DNA of 64,000 nt, from positions 61,105 to 125,104 of the forward strand of contig JARLJB010000058.1 in the NCBI GenBank assembly GCA_031291415.1. Reading direction: 5' to 3'. The position numbers were made by a program, and so were the translations under genes. The stretch comes from Telmatospirillum sp. (GTDB taxonomy: Bacteria > Pseudomonadota > Alphaproteobacteria > Rhodospirillales > Magnetospirillaceae). Position 1 is the first letter of the stretch, and each line of letters begins with the position of its first letter. The notes beneath the pieces were generated by a model. That model worked only from the letters and a program-made list of their open reading frames with translations, was not told where the DNA came from and did no database searches. Below, piece after piece: positions 48,678 to 56,641 of this stretch.

Positions 48678-49739
48678 TCAACGGTCAATCGGGAAATGCA
48701 GCAGGAAACGCGTCGGGTTTGCCCGCTTGATCTGAAGCGTTCCGCCAAGCTGATCGGTCAGCATCGTCACCAGTTGCAGGCCCAGCGTCTCGGTCGAGGC
48801 GATATCGAGGTCGGCGGCAATGCCGACACCGTTGTCGCTGATCGACAAGGCAACCTGATTTTCCGACTGATAGACGAACTCGACACGGATCTCTCCCCGG
48901 CGGTCGCCGGGAAAGCCGTGTTTCAACGCGTTGGACATCAGTTCATTGACGATCAAGCCGCAAGGAATGGCCGAGCCGATCGGCAAATGCACGTTAACGG
49001 CGCCGACCGACAATGAAATGCGCTCGGGATCGGTGACATAAGCCGACATCAAAGTCGGCACCAGGTCTTCGAGAAAGCTTTCGAAATTCACCTGCACGAC
49101 GTCGCGCGATTGGTAAAGAATCTGGTGGATCGACGCCATGGTGCGGACGCGGCGCTGGCAGTCCCTCAGGACCTCGAAGGCCATGGGATCGGTCACCCTG
49201 ACCGATTGCAGATCAAGAAGACTGGACACGATTTGCAGGTTGTTCTTCACCCGATGGTGAATTTCACCAAGAAGGATGTCTTTCTCCTTGAGGGCGGCAC
49301 GAATACGTTCTTCTTTCTGTTTGCGATCGGAAATGTCGACGATCGCCGAAAGAACCATCACCCCTTCGTCGGTCTCGATCGGGTTGAGGCCGATTTCCAC
49401 GGGGACCTCGCGGCCGTCCTTGCGGAGCGCGAAGAGATCCCGTCCGGCGCCCATCGGCCGTGACTGAGGCGCCGCATGAAACGCCGTCCGCAGATTGGGG
49501 TGTTGCGCACGAAAGCGACCGGGAACCAGCATCTCGATGGGTTGCCCCAGCAACTCCTGGCGCGCATAGCCAAACAGCCGCTCGGCCTGCGCGTTGACCA
49601 TTTCGATCACGCCGCGGTCGTTGGTCATCACCATGGCGTTCGGCGCCGATTCGACAACCAGCCGGAAGCGTTCCTCGCTCTTTCTGAGGGCGCTTTCTAC
49701 CAGGAGATCCCGCGTGTCGTCGCGAAGCTTCTTCGGCAC
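48678..49739 (-). CDS. PAS sensor histidine kinase (HisKA_2)
   Basis: This 353-residue soluble kinase starts at GTG, preceded by GGGAGGG. A PAS domain (about 20-145, starting SEERFRLVVESAPNAMVM) is followed by a HisKA_2 dimerisation region with phosphoacceptor H in LLGEIHHRVKNNLQIVSSLL. The C-terminal HATPase has the N-box LIVNELMSNALKHGF and the G-box SDNGVGIA. There is no membrane segment, so it senses a cytoplasmic cue or cofactor. It is co-directional with the REC-PAS-PAS-GGDEF-EAL gene 15 nt downstream, its probable phosphorylation target. Confidence 0.92.
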   Translation of the reverse strand: MPKKLRDDTRDLLVESALRKSEERFRLVVESAPNAMVMTNDRGVIEMVNAQAERLFGYARQELLGQPIEMLVPGRFRAQHPNLRTAFHAAPQSRPMGAGRDLFALRKDGREVPVEIGLNPIETDEGVMVLSAIVDISDRKQKEERIRAALKEKDILLGEIHHRVKNNLQIVSSLLDLQSVRVTDPMAFEVLRDCQRRVRTMASIHQILYQSRDVVQVNFESFLEDLVPTLMSAYVTDPERISLSVGAVNVHLPIGSAIPCGLIVNELMSNALKHGFPGDRRGEIRVEFVYQSENQVALSISDNGVGIAADLDIASTETLGLQLVTMLTDQLGGTLQIKRANPTRFLLHFPIDR

Positions 49740-49805
49740 AACACAAGCCCTCCCCAGTCCCAGGCGATCCGCATGGACCCGACGAGAATATGCGATTCGT
49801 TATTA

Positions 49806-49835
49806 ATATTAAGATAAGAGCAGGTGAAGAGCCAA
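49806..49835 (-). promoter_or_regulatory. Candidate promoter of the PAS kinase operon
   Basis: On the - strand, TTGGCT (49835-49830) and TAATAT (49811-49806) are 18 bases apart in a locally AT-rich stretch, about 65 bases upstream of the GTG start. Confidence 0.4.
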
Positions 49836-49922
49836 ATTATTTGGCAACCTGTCCTTTGTGCCTATGCTTGACGCTGGCTCAAAGTGGGACACGCCGTCCC
49901 GGCGCGTCCGCGGCTCCTTCTT

Positions 49923-49978
49923 TCTGGCGTCCACGCGGAACTCCGGCAGAGATGCCGGAGTTCCGCGTGGACGCCAGA
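49923..49978. repeat. Perfect 26-bp inverted repeat
   Basis: The arms 49923-49948 (starting TCTGGCGTCCACGC) and 49953-49978 are exact inverted copies around a GAGA loop. Outer arms ACGCTGGC (49871) and GCCAGCGT (about 49991) pair as well, giving a nested structure of about 130 bases. There is no T tract, so this is more likely a REP-like element than a simple terminator, although it would end transcripts of ettA. Confidence 0.8.
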
Positions 49979-50063
49979 TTCACCAGTGGGGCCAGCGTCC
50001 CAGCTCGTCACGCCGCGAGCAGCGGCGTTTCTTCTGGCGACATCGTCTCACGGGCGAGAGCTC

Positions 50064-51749
50064 TTATTTACGGCGCACCAAGGGTTTGTAATGGATCCGA
50101 TGCGGCTGGTCGGCGTCGGCGCCCAACCGGCGTTTCTTATCCACCTCATAGTCTGCGTAGTTTCCTTCGAAAGACACAACCTGGCTCTCGCCCTCGAAGG
50201 CGATGATATGGGTGGCGATGCGATCGAGGAACCACCGATCATGCGAAATCACCACGGCGCAGCCGGGAAACTCCACCAATGATTCCTCGAGCGCGCGCAA
50301 CGTATCGACGTCGAGATCGTTGGTCGGCTCATCGAGCAAGATGACATTGGCGCCGCTTTTCAGCATTTTTGCCAGATGCACGCGGTTCCGCTCGCCGCCC
50401 GACAATTGCCCGACCTTCTTCTGCTGATCCGGACCCTTGAAGTTGAACTGAGCGACATAGGCACGGCTGGGCATCTTGCGCTTACCCAGTTCCAGTTCGT
50501 CGTTGCCACCCGAGATTTCTTCCCAGACCGTCTTGTCGAAGGCAAGCGAGTCACGCGACTGATCGACATAACCGAGCTTCACCGTCTCACCCAACTTGAA
50601 AGTCCCGGAATCGGGCGCTTCCTGACCGGTGATCATGCGAAACAGCGTGGTCTTGCCGGCGCCGTTCGGCCCGATGATGCCAACGATGCCGCCCGGCGGC
50701 AGGCGGAAGGAGAAATCGTCGATCAGCAGGCTGTCGCCAAAACCCTTGGTGATATGTTCGGCTTCGAGCACCAAGGTGCCCAACCGCGGACCAGGAGGAA
50801 TGACGATCTGGGCGATGCCGGCCTGCTTCTCATTGGCCGCCGCAACCAGATTTTCGAAAGCGGTGATACGCGCCTTGTTCTTGGCCTGTCTGGCGCGCGG
50901 GCTGGCGCGCACCCACTCCAGCTCTTCCTTGATAGTCCGCTGGCGGGCACTTTCCTCCTTGCCCTCCTGCGCCAGGCGCTGTTCCTTCTGCTCCAGCCAG
51001 CCGGTGTAATTGCCCTCGTAGGGAATCCCCTGGCCGCGCTCCAGTTCGAGGATCCAACCCGTGACATTGTCGAGAAAATAACGATCGTGGGTGACGATCA
51101 CCACGGTTCCGGTATAGCCCTCAAGGAACTTTTCCAACCAGGCCACCGATTCGGCATCCAGGTGGTTGGTCGGCTCATCGAGCAGAAGCATGTCGGGGTG
51201 GCTGAGCAGCAAACGGCACAAGGCGACCCGGCGTTTCTCTCCGCCCGACAGCTTGGCGACATCGCCGTCGGAGGGCGGACAGCGAAGCGCGTCCATCGCG
51301 ATCTCGACATTGCGCTGCAGGTCCCAGGCGTTCAGATGATCGATCTTTTCCTGCAATTCGCCCTGTTCGGCGATCAGCGCGTTCATTTCGTCGTCGGTCA
51401 TTTCCTCGGCGAAACGGGCCGACACGGCGTCATAACGATCGAGCAGGGATTTGGTTTCGGCCACGCCTTCCATCACATTGCCGATGACATCCTTGGCCGG
51501 ATCGAGCTGCGGTTCCTGCGGCAGATACCCGACCTTGACGCCGTCGGCGGCCCAGGCCTCGCCACCGAAATCCTTTTCGATGCCGGCCATGATCTTCAGC
51601 AGGGTCGATTTACCGGCGCCGTTGTTGCCAAGCACGCCGATCTTGGCGCCCGGCAGGAACGACAGATAAAGCCCCTTCAAAACCTCCCGACCGCCGGGAT
51701 AGGTTTTGGTCAGGTTCTTCATCACGTAAATGTACTGATAGGCCGCCAT
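50064..51749 (-). CDS. ettA: Energy-dependent translational throttle protein EttA (ABC-F)
   Basis: EttA is a soluble tandem ABC ATPase that binds the ribosomal E site and gates the first elongation steps according to ATP/ADP. The 561-residue product has Walker [10 protein letters not shown] near 37, signature [12 protein letters not shown] near 165 and DEPTNHLD. After a linker rich in charged helices, a second set follows: [11 protein letters not shown] near 360, [13 protein letters not shown] and DEPTNDLD. Length and the conserved C-terminal tail ending [11 protein letters not shown] match EttA rather than other ABC-F proteins. A GAGGAGGA site precedes the ATG. Confidence 0.95.
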   Translation of the reverse strand: MAAYQYIYVMKNLTKTYPGGREVLKGLYLSFLPGAKIGVLGNNGAGKSTLLKIMAGIEKDFGGEAWAADGVKVGYLPQEPQLDPAKDVIGNVMEGVAETKSLLDRYDAVSARFAEEMTDDEMNALIAEQGELQEKIDHLNAWDLQRNVEIAMDALRCPPSDGDVAKLSGGEKRRVALCRLLLSHPDMLLLDEPTNHLDAESVAWLEKFLEGYTGTVVIVTHDRYFLDNVTGWILELERGQGIPYEGNYTGWLEQKEQRLAQEGKEESARQRTIKEELEWVRASPRARQAKNKARITAFENLVAAANEKQAGIAQIVIPPGPRLGTLVLEAEHITKGFGDSLLIDDFSFRLPPGGIVGIIGPNGAGKTTLFRMITGQEAPDSGTFKLGETVKLGYVDQSRDSLAFDKTVWEEISGGNDELELGKRKMPSRAYVAQFNFKGPDQQKKVGQLSGGERNRVHLAKMLKSGANVILLDEPTNDLDVDTLRALEESLVEFPGCAVVISHDRWFLDRIATHIIAFEGESQVVSFEGNYADYEVDKKRRLGADADQPHRIHYKPLVRRK

Positions 51750-51925
51750 AGGTCCTCCTCGAGCAGGGCTTGCAAAGGTTTAGCCCATGCGATGGTCGCG
51801 GAGCAACCCGCTTGCACGACATTGCCGCTCGTGCTCTTCAGACTCCCGGGGCAAAATTGGCGGAACGGTCACGACCTCGTTTTTTGTGACAACACGAAAT
51901 GACATGGTGAAAAGGTCTTCGGGCA

Positions 51926-52648
51926 ATGGAAACAAGGTCTGCGCAGGTCCGTCGGTCCGATTGGTTTTGCCCGCACCCGCTGTTGCAATGGGTGGCCCGG
52001 CTTTCCATCCTGCTGTCTCTCGTGCCCACCGCCGCCATGGCCAAATCGCCGATGGCGGACGGACCACAAGCCGGCGACTTCGACTATTTCTTGCTGGCTC
52101 TGTCCTGGTCACCGGAATATTGCGCGCAAAATGAAGAAAAAACGGCAGCCCAGTCGCAGTGCCGCGCTTCTCGGTCCCTCGGCTTCGTCGTCCACGGCCT
52201 TTGGCCGGAATTGGATCGTGGCCGCGCGCCGACATCCTGCCCGACGTCCGGAGGCGTCTCAGGTCCGGTGATCAATGAGATGATGGCGATCATGCCGAGC
52301 GCCGGACTGATCAACCATGAATGGTCGGTCCACGGAAGTTGCAGCGGCCTTTCGCCCGAAGACTATTTCGGCCGTGTCCTCGGCGCTTTCCGCCACATTC
52401 GGATACCGCGCGCCCTGGAACAGTCGAAAGAAGGCCCGCAACCGAATGTCTCGCAACTCAAGCAATGGTTTGTCGATGTCAATCCCGGCCTGCGACCGGA
52501 CATGCTGACAATCCATTGCGACAGAGGAAATGGCGCCCTGCGCGAAGTCCGCTTCTGCCTCGGCAAATCTCTCGAATTCCGCCTCTGCCCGGCGATCGCC
52601 GAGGATCGCTGTCCAGCCGGCCCCCTGCTGATCCGCGCCCGCCGCTGA
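51926..52648 (+). CDS. Secreted ribonuclease T2 family protein with altered CAS2 motif
   Basis: This exported protein has 240 residues with a signal peptide (LSILLSLVPTAAMA, cleavage before KSPM). It has the T2 fold signatures: ALSWSPEYC near 58, the CAS1 motif FVVHGLWPE with its catalytic histidine, and the CAS2 motif HEWSVHGSC. Cysteines expected for disulfides are present. The lysine that normally precedes the second CAS2 histidine (HEWxKHGxC) is valine here, so activity may be reduced or changed. Family members cut RNA in the periplasm or outside the cell. It diverges from ettA; the DUF4212 gene follows 159 nt downstream. Confidence 0.88.
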   Translation: METRSAQVRRSDWFCPHPLLQWVARLSILLSLVPTAAMAKSPMADGPQAGDFDYFLLALSWSPEYCAQNEEKTAAQSQCRASRSLGFVVHGLWPELDRGRAPTSCPTSGGVSGPVINEMMAIMPSAGLINHEWSVHGSCSGLSPEDYFGRVLGAFRHIRIPRALEQSKEGPQPNVSQLKQWFVDVNPGLRPDMLTIHCDRGNGALREVRFCLGKSLEFRLCPAIAEDRCPAGPLLIRARR

Positions 52649-52807
52649 ACCACCCGGTTGCCGGCCGACAAGAGGGCTTTCATTCACAATCGGCGACCGG
52701 AAAGCCGATATCGCTGGGAAGACCTGTTGTGTTTTGCCACATTCAACCACAGACTGTATGCATCGGCATCATACATGCAATGATAGAAGAACAAACAGGG
52801 GGAAGAC

Positions 52808-53071
52808 ATGGCTCGCGGAACGCCGGATACCAGCCCACATTACTGGAGAAAAACCTCTCAGCTCATGATGACGGTGCTGGTCCTCTGGTTTTTCATCAGT
52901 TTCGGCATTCCCCTTGCCTCCAATTTTCTGAACGGCTTTGTTCTGCTTGGCATCCCGCTTGGCTATTTCCTCACGGCGTTCGGGACACTGGTCGGTTTTG
53001 TCATCCTGATTTTCTGGTATGCGCACCGCCAAAACCGCGTCGACGAAGATCTCCACGTCGCCGAAGACTGA
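52808..53071 (+). CDS. DUF4212 small membrane subunit of a sodium:solute symporter
   Basis: This 87-residue protein has two hydrophobic segments (about 20-42 and 52-72) and charged ends. Start and motifs (HYWRKTSQLMMTVLVLWFF, then FPL-like SFGIPLASNFLNGF and an FWYAHRQNR end) match the DUF4212 family, which is nearly always encoded before a VC_2705-type symporter. A GGGGAAG site precedes the ATG. The symporter gene begins 8 nt after the stop. Its role is probably as an accessory subunit; known data do not fix it. Confidence 0.88.
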   Translation: MARGTPDTSPHYWRKTSQLMMTVLVLWFFISFGIPLASNFLNGFVLLGIPLGYFLTAFGTLVGFVILIFWYAHRQNRVDEDLHVAED

Positions 53072-53079
53072 GGAGCGTC

Positions 53080-54810
53080 ATGCTGAGGGGTGATTTCACG
53101 CAAAACATGGGGCGCGTCTTCGCCATCTACATCGGAGGCTGCCTTCTGTGCGCCACGATACTCATCCTGCTCAGTCTGGCCGGTGTTCCGGACCGCATCA
53201 TCGGCATCGCCTTCATTTTGCTGACGGTCGTCTTTTACGCATCCATGGGATTGCTGGGGCGCACGGCCCCAGTGTCGGACCATTATCAGGTTCCCGCGCT
53301 CTACAACGGCATGGCGACGGCCGCCGACTGGATGAGCGCAGCCTCCTTCATCGGTCTGGCCGGAGCGATCTACGCGGCCGGCTACGACGGGTTGGCTTTC
53401 GTGCTCGGCTGGACTGGCGGATATATCCTGGTCGCGGTCCTTCTCGCCCCTTACTTACGCAAATTCGGGCAATTCACCGTTCCCGACTTTCTCGGGGTCC
53501 GTTACGGCGGTCGGCTTGCACGAATGATCGGAGCGGCGATCCTTGTCTCGGTGTCCTTCACCTATGTCGTCGCCCAGCTTTATGGAACCGGCATCATTGC
53601 TGCGCGGTTTCTCGGCATCGACTTCTCGGCCGGCGTGTTCGTCGGTCTGGCCGGCATCCTTCTCTGTTCCTTGTTGGGTGGCTTGCGGGCGTTGATCTGG
53701 ACGCAGGTTGCTCAATATGTGGTGGTGATAACCGCCTATCTCATTCCCGTCGTGGTCCTGTCGATCAAGACGACCGGCCTCCCGCTGCCGCAGTTGATGT
53801 ACGGAAGGGCACTGCAGGGAATCGCCGCGTTGAGCACGGATGCCAGCCTCCTGCCACCGTCGGGTCTCACGGACGGCGTCAACTTCTTCGGCGTGGCGTT
53901 CTGCCTGATGCTGGGAACGGCATCCCTGCCGCATGTGCTGTCCCGATTCTTCGCAACGCCATCGGTTCGGGAAGCCCGTCTCAGCGTCGCATGGAGCCTG
54001 CTTTTTCTCTTCGTCCTCTACAGCACGGCGCCAGCCTATGCCGCGTTTGCCAAACTGGAAATCATCTCCCAGGCTGCCGGCCACAACTTGACCACGACGA
54101 CCGGTTGGATCGCCGAGTGGAGCCGCATCGGATTGCTGACGACTGGCGGCGGCGGGTCGTTGTCGATGGCCGATATCCACATCGATCCCGATGCGATCGT
54201 CCTCGCCACGCCCGAGATCGCCGGTCTTCCCTTCGTGGTCGCCGCGCTGGTCGCCGCCGGCGTCCTGGCGGCGGCGATGTCCTCGGCCGATGGCCTGCTG
54301 CTGTCGATTGGCAAGGCGGTCGCCCACGACATCGGCAGCAGCCTTTGCACGGCGAAGGACCGGCCCGAACGTCATGGAATCGTCGCCCGCACCTCCATGA
54401 TCATCGCCGGAATGCTGGCTGCCTGGTTTGCCTCCACCCGGCCGGCCGGCATCGTCACGGTGGTCGGCTGGGCCTTCTCGCTGGCCGCTTCCGGTCTTTT
54501 CCCCGCCCTCGTTCTCGGCATCTGGTGGAAACGGACAACCGGTCCGGGAGCTGTGGCCGGAATGCTCGCCGGCTGGATCATCTGCCTTGGCTATATCCTA
54601 CTCGTCGAAACCGGCCTCTGCGGATCATTGTTTGGCGTTCGCGATATCGCGGCCGGCGTGTTCGGCGTTCCGGTCGCCTTTGCGACGACACTGATCGTCA
54701 GCCTGTGCACCCGCGCTCCTGCCCCTGAAATGATAGATTTCATCGATTCGATCCGCGTCCCGCGCGGCGCGGTCCGTCCGCCTAAAGCTGGTCGAACGCA
54801 AATCGGATGA
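53080..54810 (+). CDS. Sodium:solute symporter (SSS family, VC_2705 subfamily)
   Basis: This 576-residue inner-membrane protein has about 13 hydrophobic segments and belongs to the sodium:solute symporter family, related to acetate permease ActP. Typical segments are MATAADWMSAASFIGLAG near residue 75, FLGVRYGGRLAR near 140, and AAMSSADGLLLSIGKAVAHD near 400. The ATG at 53080 lies just after the DUF4212 stop; the long upstream frame overlaps other genes and is not used. The substrate is probably a small monocarboxylate, by analogy only. The last 29 nt overlap the convergent TonB/TolA-like gene. Confidence 0.88.
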   Translation: MLRGDFTQNMGRVFAIYIGGCLLCATILILLSLAGVPDRIIGIAFILLTVVFYASMGLLGRTAPVSDHYQVPALYNGMATAADWMSAASFIGLAGAIYAAGYDGLAFVLGWTGGYILVAVLLAPYLRKFGQFTVPDFLGVRYGGRLARMIGAAILVSVSFTYVVAQLYGTGIIAARFLGIDFSAGVFVGLAGILLCSLLGGLRALIWTQVAQYVVVITAYLIPVVVLSIKTTGLPLPQLMYGRALQGIAALSTDASLLPPSGLTDGVNFFGVAFCLMLGTASLPHVLSRFFATPSVREARLSVAWSLLFLFVLYSTAPAYAAFAKLEIISQAAGHNLTTTTGWIAEWSRIGLLTTGGGGSLSMADIHIDPDAIVLATPEIAGLPFVVAALVAAGVLAAAMSSADGLLLSIGKAVAHDIGSSLCTAKDRPERHGIVARTSMIIAGMLAAWFASTRPAGIVTVVGWAFSLAASGLFPALVLGIWWKRTTGPGAVAGMLAGWIICLGYILLVETGLCGSLFGVRDIAAGVFGVPVAFATTLIVSLCTRAPAPEMIDFIDSIRVPRGAVRPPKAGRTQIG

Positions 54811-55627
54811 CGACCTTGCGCGGCCAGGGGCCTTTCGATGACGGCAGCTCCAGGGGTTGGCAGAGGCGAAGCGCCAGCAGGAATCCGTCGACGGCCTCAC
54901 GCTGATAACGCCCCAGTTTGGGATAGTCCTCGACCACAACCGAGGGATTCCAGGGATCGTTTTTGTTGACCGGTGACATCAGCGTCCCATCGGCTTGGAC
55001 GAAGAACACTCCCTCCATCGTCAGACCGCGAGCCTCCGGCGCGTGAAAATCCACATGCCAGTATTTCATCACCTGGCTCAGCACAAAGTCCTGCTCACTT
55101 TGCGTCAGTTCGGGTCCCTCCGGTCCGGTGGCGCCAGCCCGGCCGGCCTTTGCCTGTTCCTTGGGAATGAGCGTCACGCCGGGGCCCGAGGACATGGCAA
55201 GTGCCGACGTCGTCCCTTCGGCACCGTTGCGGGACGGATGTGGAACCGAGGATTTCTGCGCAATCCGACCAGGCTGAAGCTGCGGCTGTGTCAGCGGCGG
55301 CGGACGCTGCGGCACCGGTTCGGGTTTCCGGCTCTCCTCCCGTTTAACATCCGGAGGTTCGGGCGGCTTCGGCTCGGGTGGCTGCTGCGCGGGGGGCGGC
55401 TCCGGAGGTTTCGTTTCGGGGGCCTTGGGTTTCGGCTGCTGTTTTGCCTCCGGCGTCGACGGCGGAGGCACCAAGTCGATCTCGATCGGCGGCGGTTCGG
55501 CCAAGGTCAGACGGCTCCACGGCAGATCCTCGTCGAGCAAAACCAGAACCAGCAACGCGTGCAACAGCACCGATAGCCAAATCGCCCATCGGAAGAAGGG
55601 GCTGCGTTCGGATTGTGAGGCCTTCAT
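54782..55627 (-). CDS. TonB/TolA-like envelope protein, orphan
   Basis: This 281-residue protein has a short cytoplasmic N-terminus, one membrane anchor (about 13-30, WAIWLSVLLHALLVLVLL), a long Pro/Lys/Glu-rich stretch (about 50-130), and a C-terminal domain like those of TonB/TolA (LSQVMKYWHVDFHAPEARG onward). It probably spans the periplasm and passes energy or force to outer-membrane partners. No exbB/exbD or tolQ/tolR gene is adjacent. The ATG at 55627 is chosen directly before the anchor. The 3' end overlaps the symporter gene by 29 nt in convergent orientation. Confidence 0.72.
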   Translation of the reverse strand: MKASQSERSPFFRWAIWLSVLLHALLVLVLLDEDLPWSRLTLAEPPPIEIDLVPPPSTPEAKQQPKPKAPETKPPEPPPAQQPPEPKPPEPPDVKREESRKPEPVPQRPPPLTQPQLQPGRIAQKSSVPHPSRNGAEGTTSALAMSSGPGVTLIPKEQAKAGRAGATGPEGPELTQSEQDFVLSQVMKYWHVDFHAPEARGLTMEGVFFVQADGTLMSPVNKNDPWNPSVVVEDYPKLGRYQREAVDGFLLALRLCQPLELPSSKGPWPRKVVIRFAFDQL

Positions 55628-55710
55628 GATCACGGCAAAGGAAGATAATGCAAGCAGCTCGATCCGTCGAAGGGATAGAGCGGCGGGGGGCACCTTCGTA
55701 GCCGAAGGTA

Positions 55711-56616
55711 TCAGCCTTTGGCGACCGGTTGCGAGGAGCCGCGCAGCCACGCGGTCATCGCCTCGACAAAAACCCGGACCTTGGTCGACAGATGGCGGCT
55801 GGTCGGATAGACCGCGTAGATTGCCGCGCCATCGGTCTTCCAATCGGACAAGACCCGCCGCAGGCGTCCGGCGGCTAGGTCATCGGCGACATCCCAAATG
55901 GATTTCAGTACCAGGCCGGCGCCGGCTAACGCCCAGGCGTGCGCGGCCTCGCCGTCATTGGTCCGCAAAGGACCAGCGACTTTCTGGGCAACAGGCCCTT
56001 GCGGACCGGCGAAATTCCACACCCCGGCGCCATCGGCGAAAACCAGACAGCGATGGCCGGCAAGTTCCTCCGGCCGTTGTGGCTCACCCATCTCGGCCAA
56101 ATAGGCCGGGGAACACACGACAACGCGGCTGTTGTCGGCCAGCTTGCGGGCAATCAAACTGGAATCCTGTAGCGCCCCCAGGCGAATCGCCACATCGATC
56201 CCGCTGTCGACCAGATCGACGACGCGGTCGGTCAAGTCGAGATCGACCCGCAAACCGGCATGGCGCCGGGTCAGCGACAGGGCCACCGACGCCACATGGC
56301 GCCTGCCGAAGGCAGCCGGCGCGGTCACCCGCAACAGGCCGCGGGGTTCCGTCTGCCCATGGGTGACGACCGCCTCGGCCTCCTCGACCTCGGCCAGAAT
56401 GTGTAAGGCCCGCTCATAGAGAGCGCCACCCTCCTCGGTGGTGTTGAGACGCCGGGTCGTCCGGTTGATCAGCCGGGTTCCCAGCCGTTCCTCCAGCGCC
56501 GCCAGGCGTTTGCTGACCACCGCCAGCGACAGGTTCAGCTCGCGGCCAGCCGCCGACAGGCTCCCGGTTCCAACGACCCGTGTGAAGATGCGCAGATCGA
56601 GGAGGCTATCGAGCAT
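55711..56616 (-). CDS. LysR-family transcriptional regulator
   Basis: This 301-residue protein has an N-terminal winged helix (1-60; LRIFTRVVGTGSLSAAGREL, then SKRLAALEERLGTRLINRTTR). An inducer-binding domain follows (about 90-295, including GLLRVTAPAAFGRRHV and GIDVAIRLGALQDSSL). The subtype is the CrgA/DsdC-like group common next to transport genes. Its ATG is 25 nt after the RND pump stop, so it is probably the last gene of the efflux operon and may regulate it. Confidence 0.88.
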   Translation of the reverse strand: MLDSLLDLRIFTRVVGTGSLSAAGRELNLSLAVVSKRLAALEERLGTRLINRTTRRLNTTEEGGALYERALHILAEVEEAEAVVTHGQTEPRGLLRVTAPAAFGRRHVASVALSLTRRHAGLRVDLDLTDRVVDLVDSGIDVAIRLGALQDSSLIARKLADNSRVVVCSPAYLAEMGEPQRPEELAGHRCLVFADGAGVWNFAGPQGPVAQKVAGPLRTNDGEAAHAWALAGAGLVLKSIWDVADDLAAGRLRRVLSDWKTDGAAIYAVYPTSRHLSTKVRVFVEAMTAWLRGSSQPVAKG

Positions 56617-56641
56617 CTATTCTCTCCAATATCGATGCCGA

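Larger units (their letters stand above)
49740..50063. other. Intergenic region between the PAS kinase and ettA
   Basis: These 324 bases hold the kinase promoter candidate, a long perfect inverted repeat and weaker outer arms around it. I find no gene; the frames crossing it are translations of the palindrome. Confidence 0.6.

Noticed and set aside
52321..53079. N-terminal extension of the symporter frame by about 250 codons
   Set aside because: It overlaps the RNase T2 and DUF4212 genes in another frame and has no homology. The ATG at 53080 gives the normal family start.
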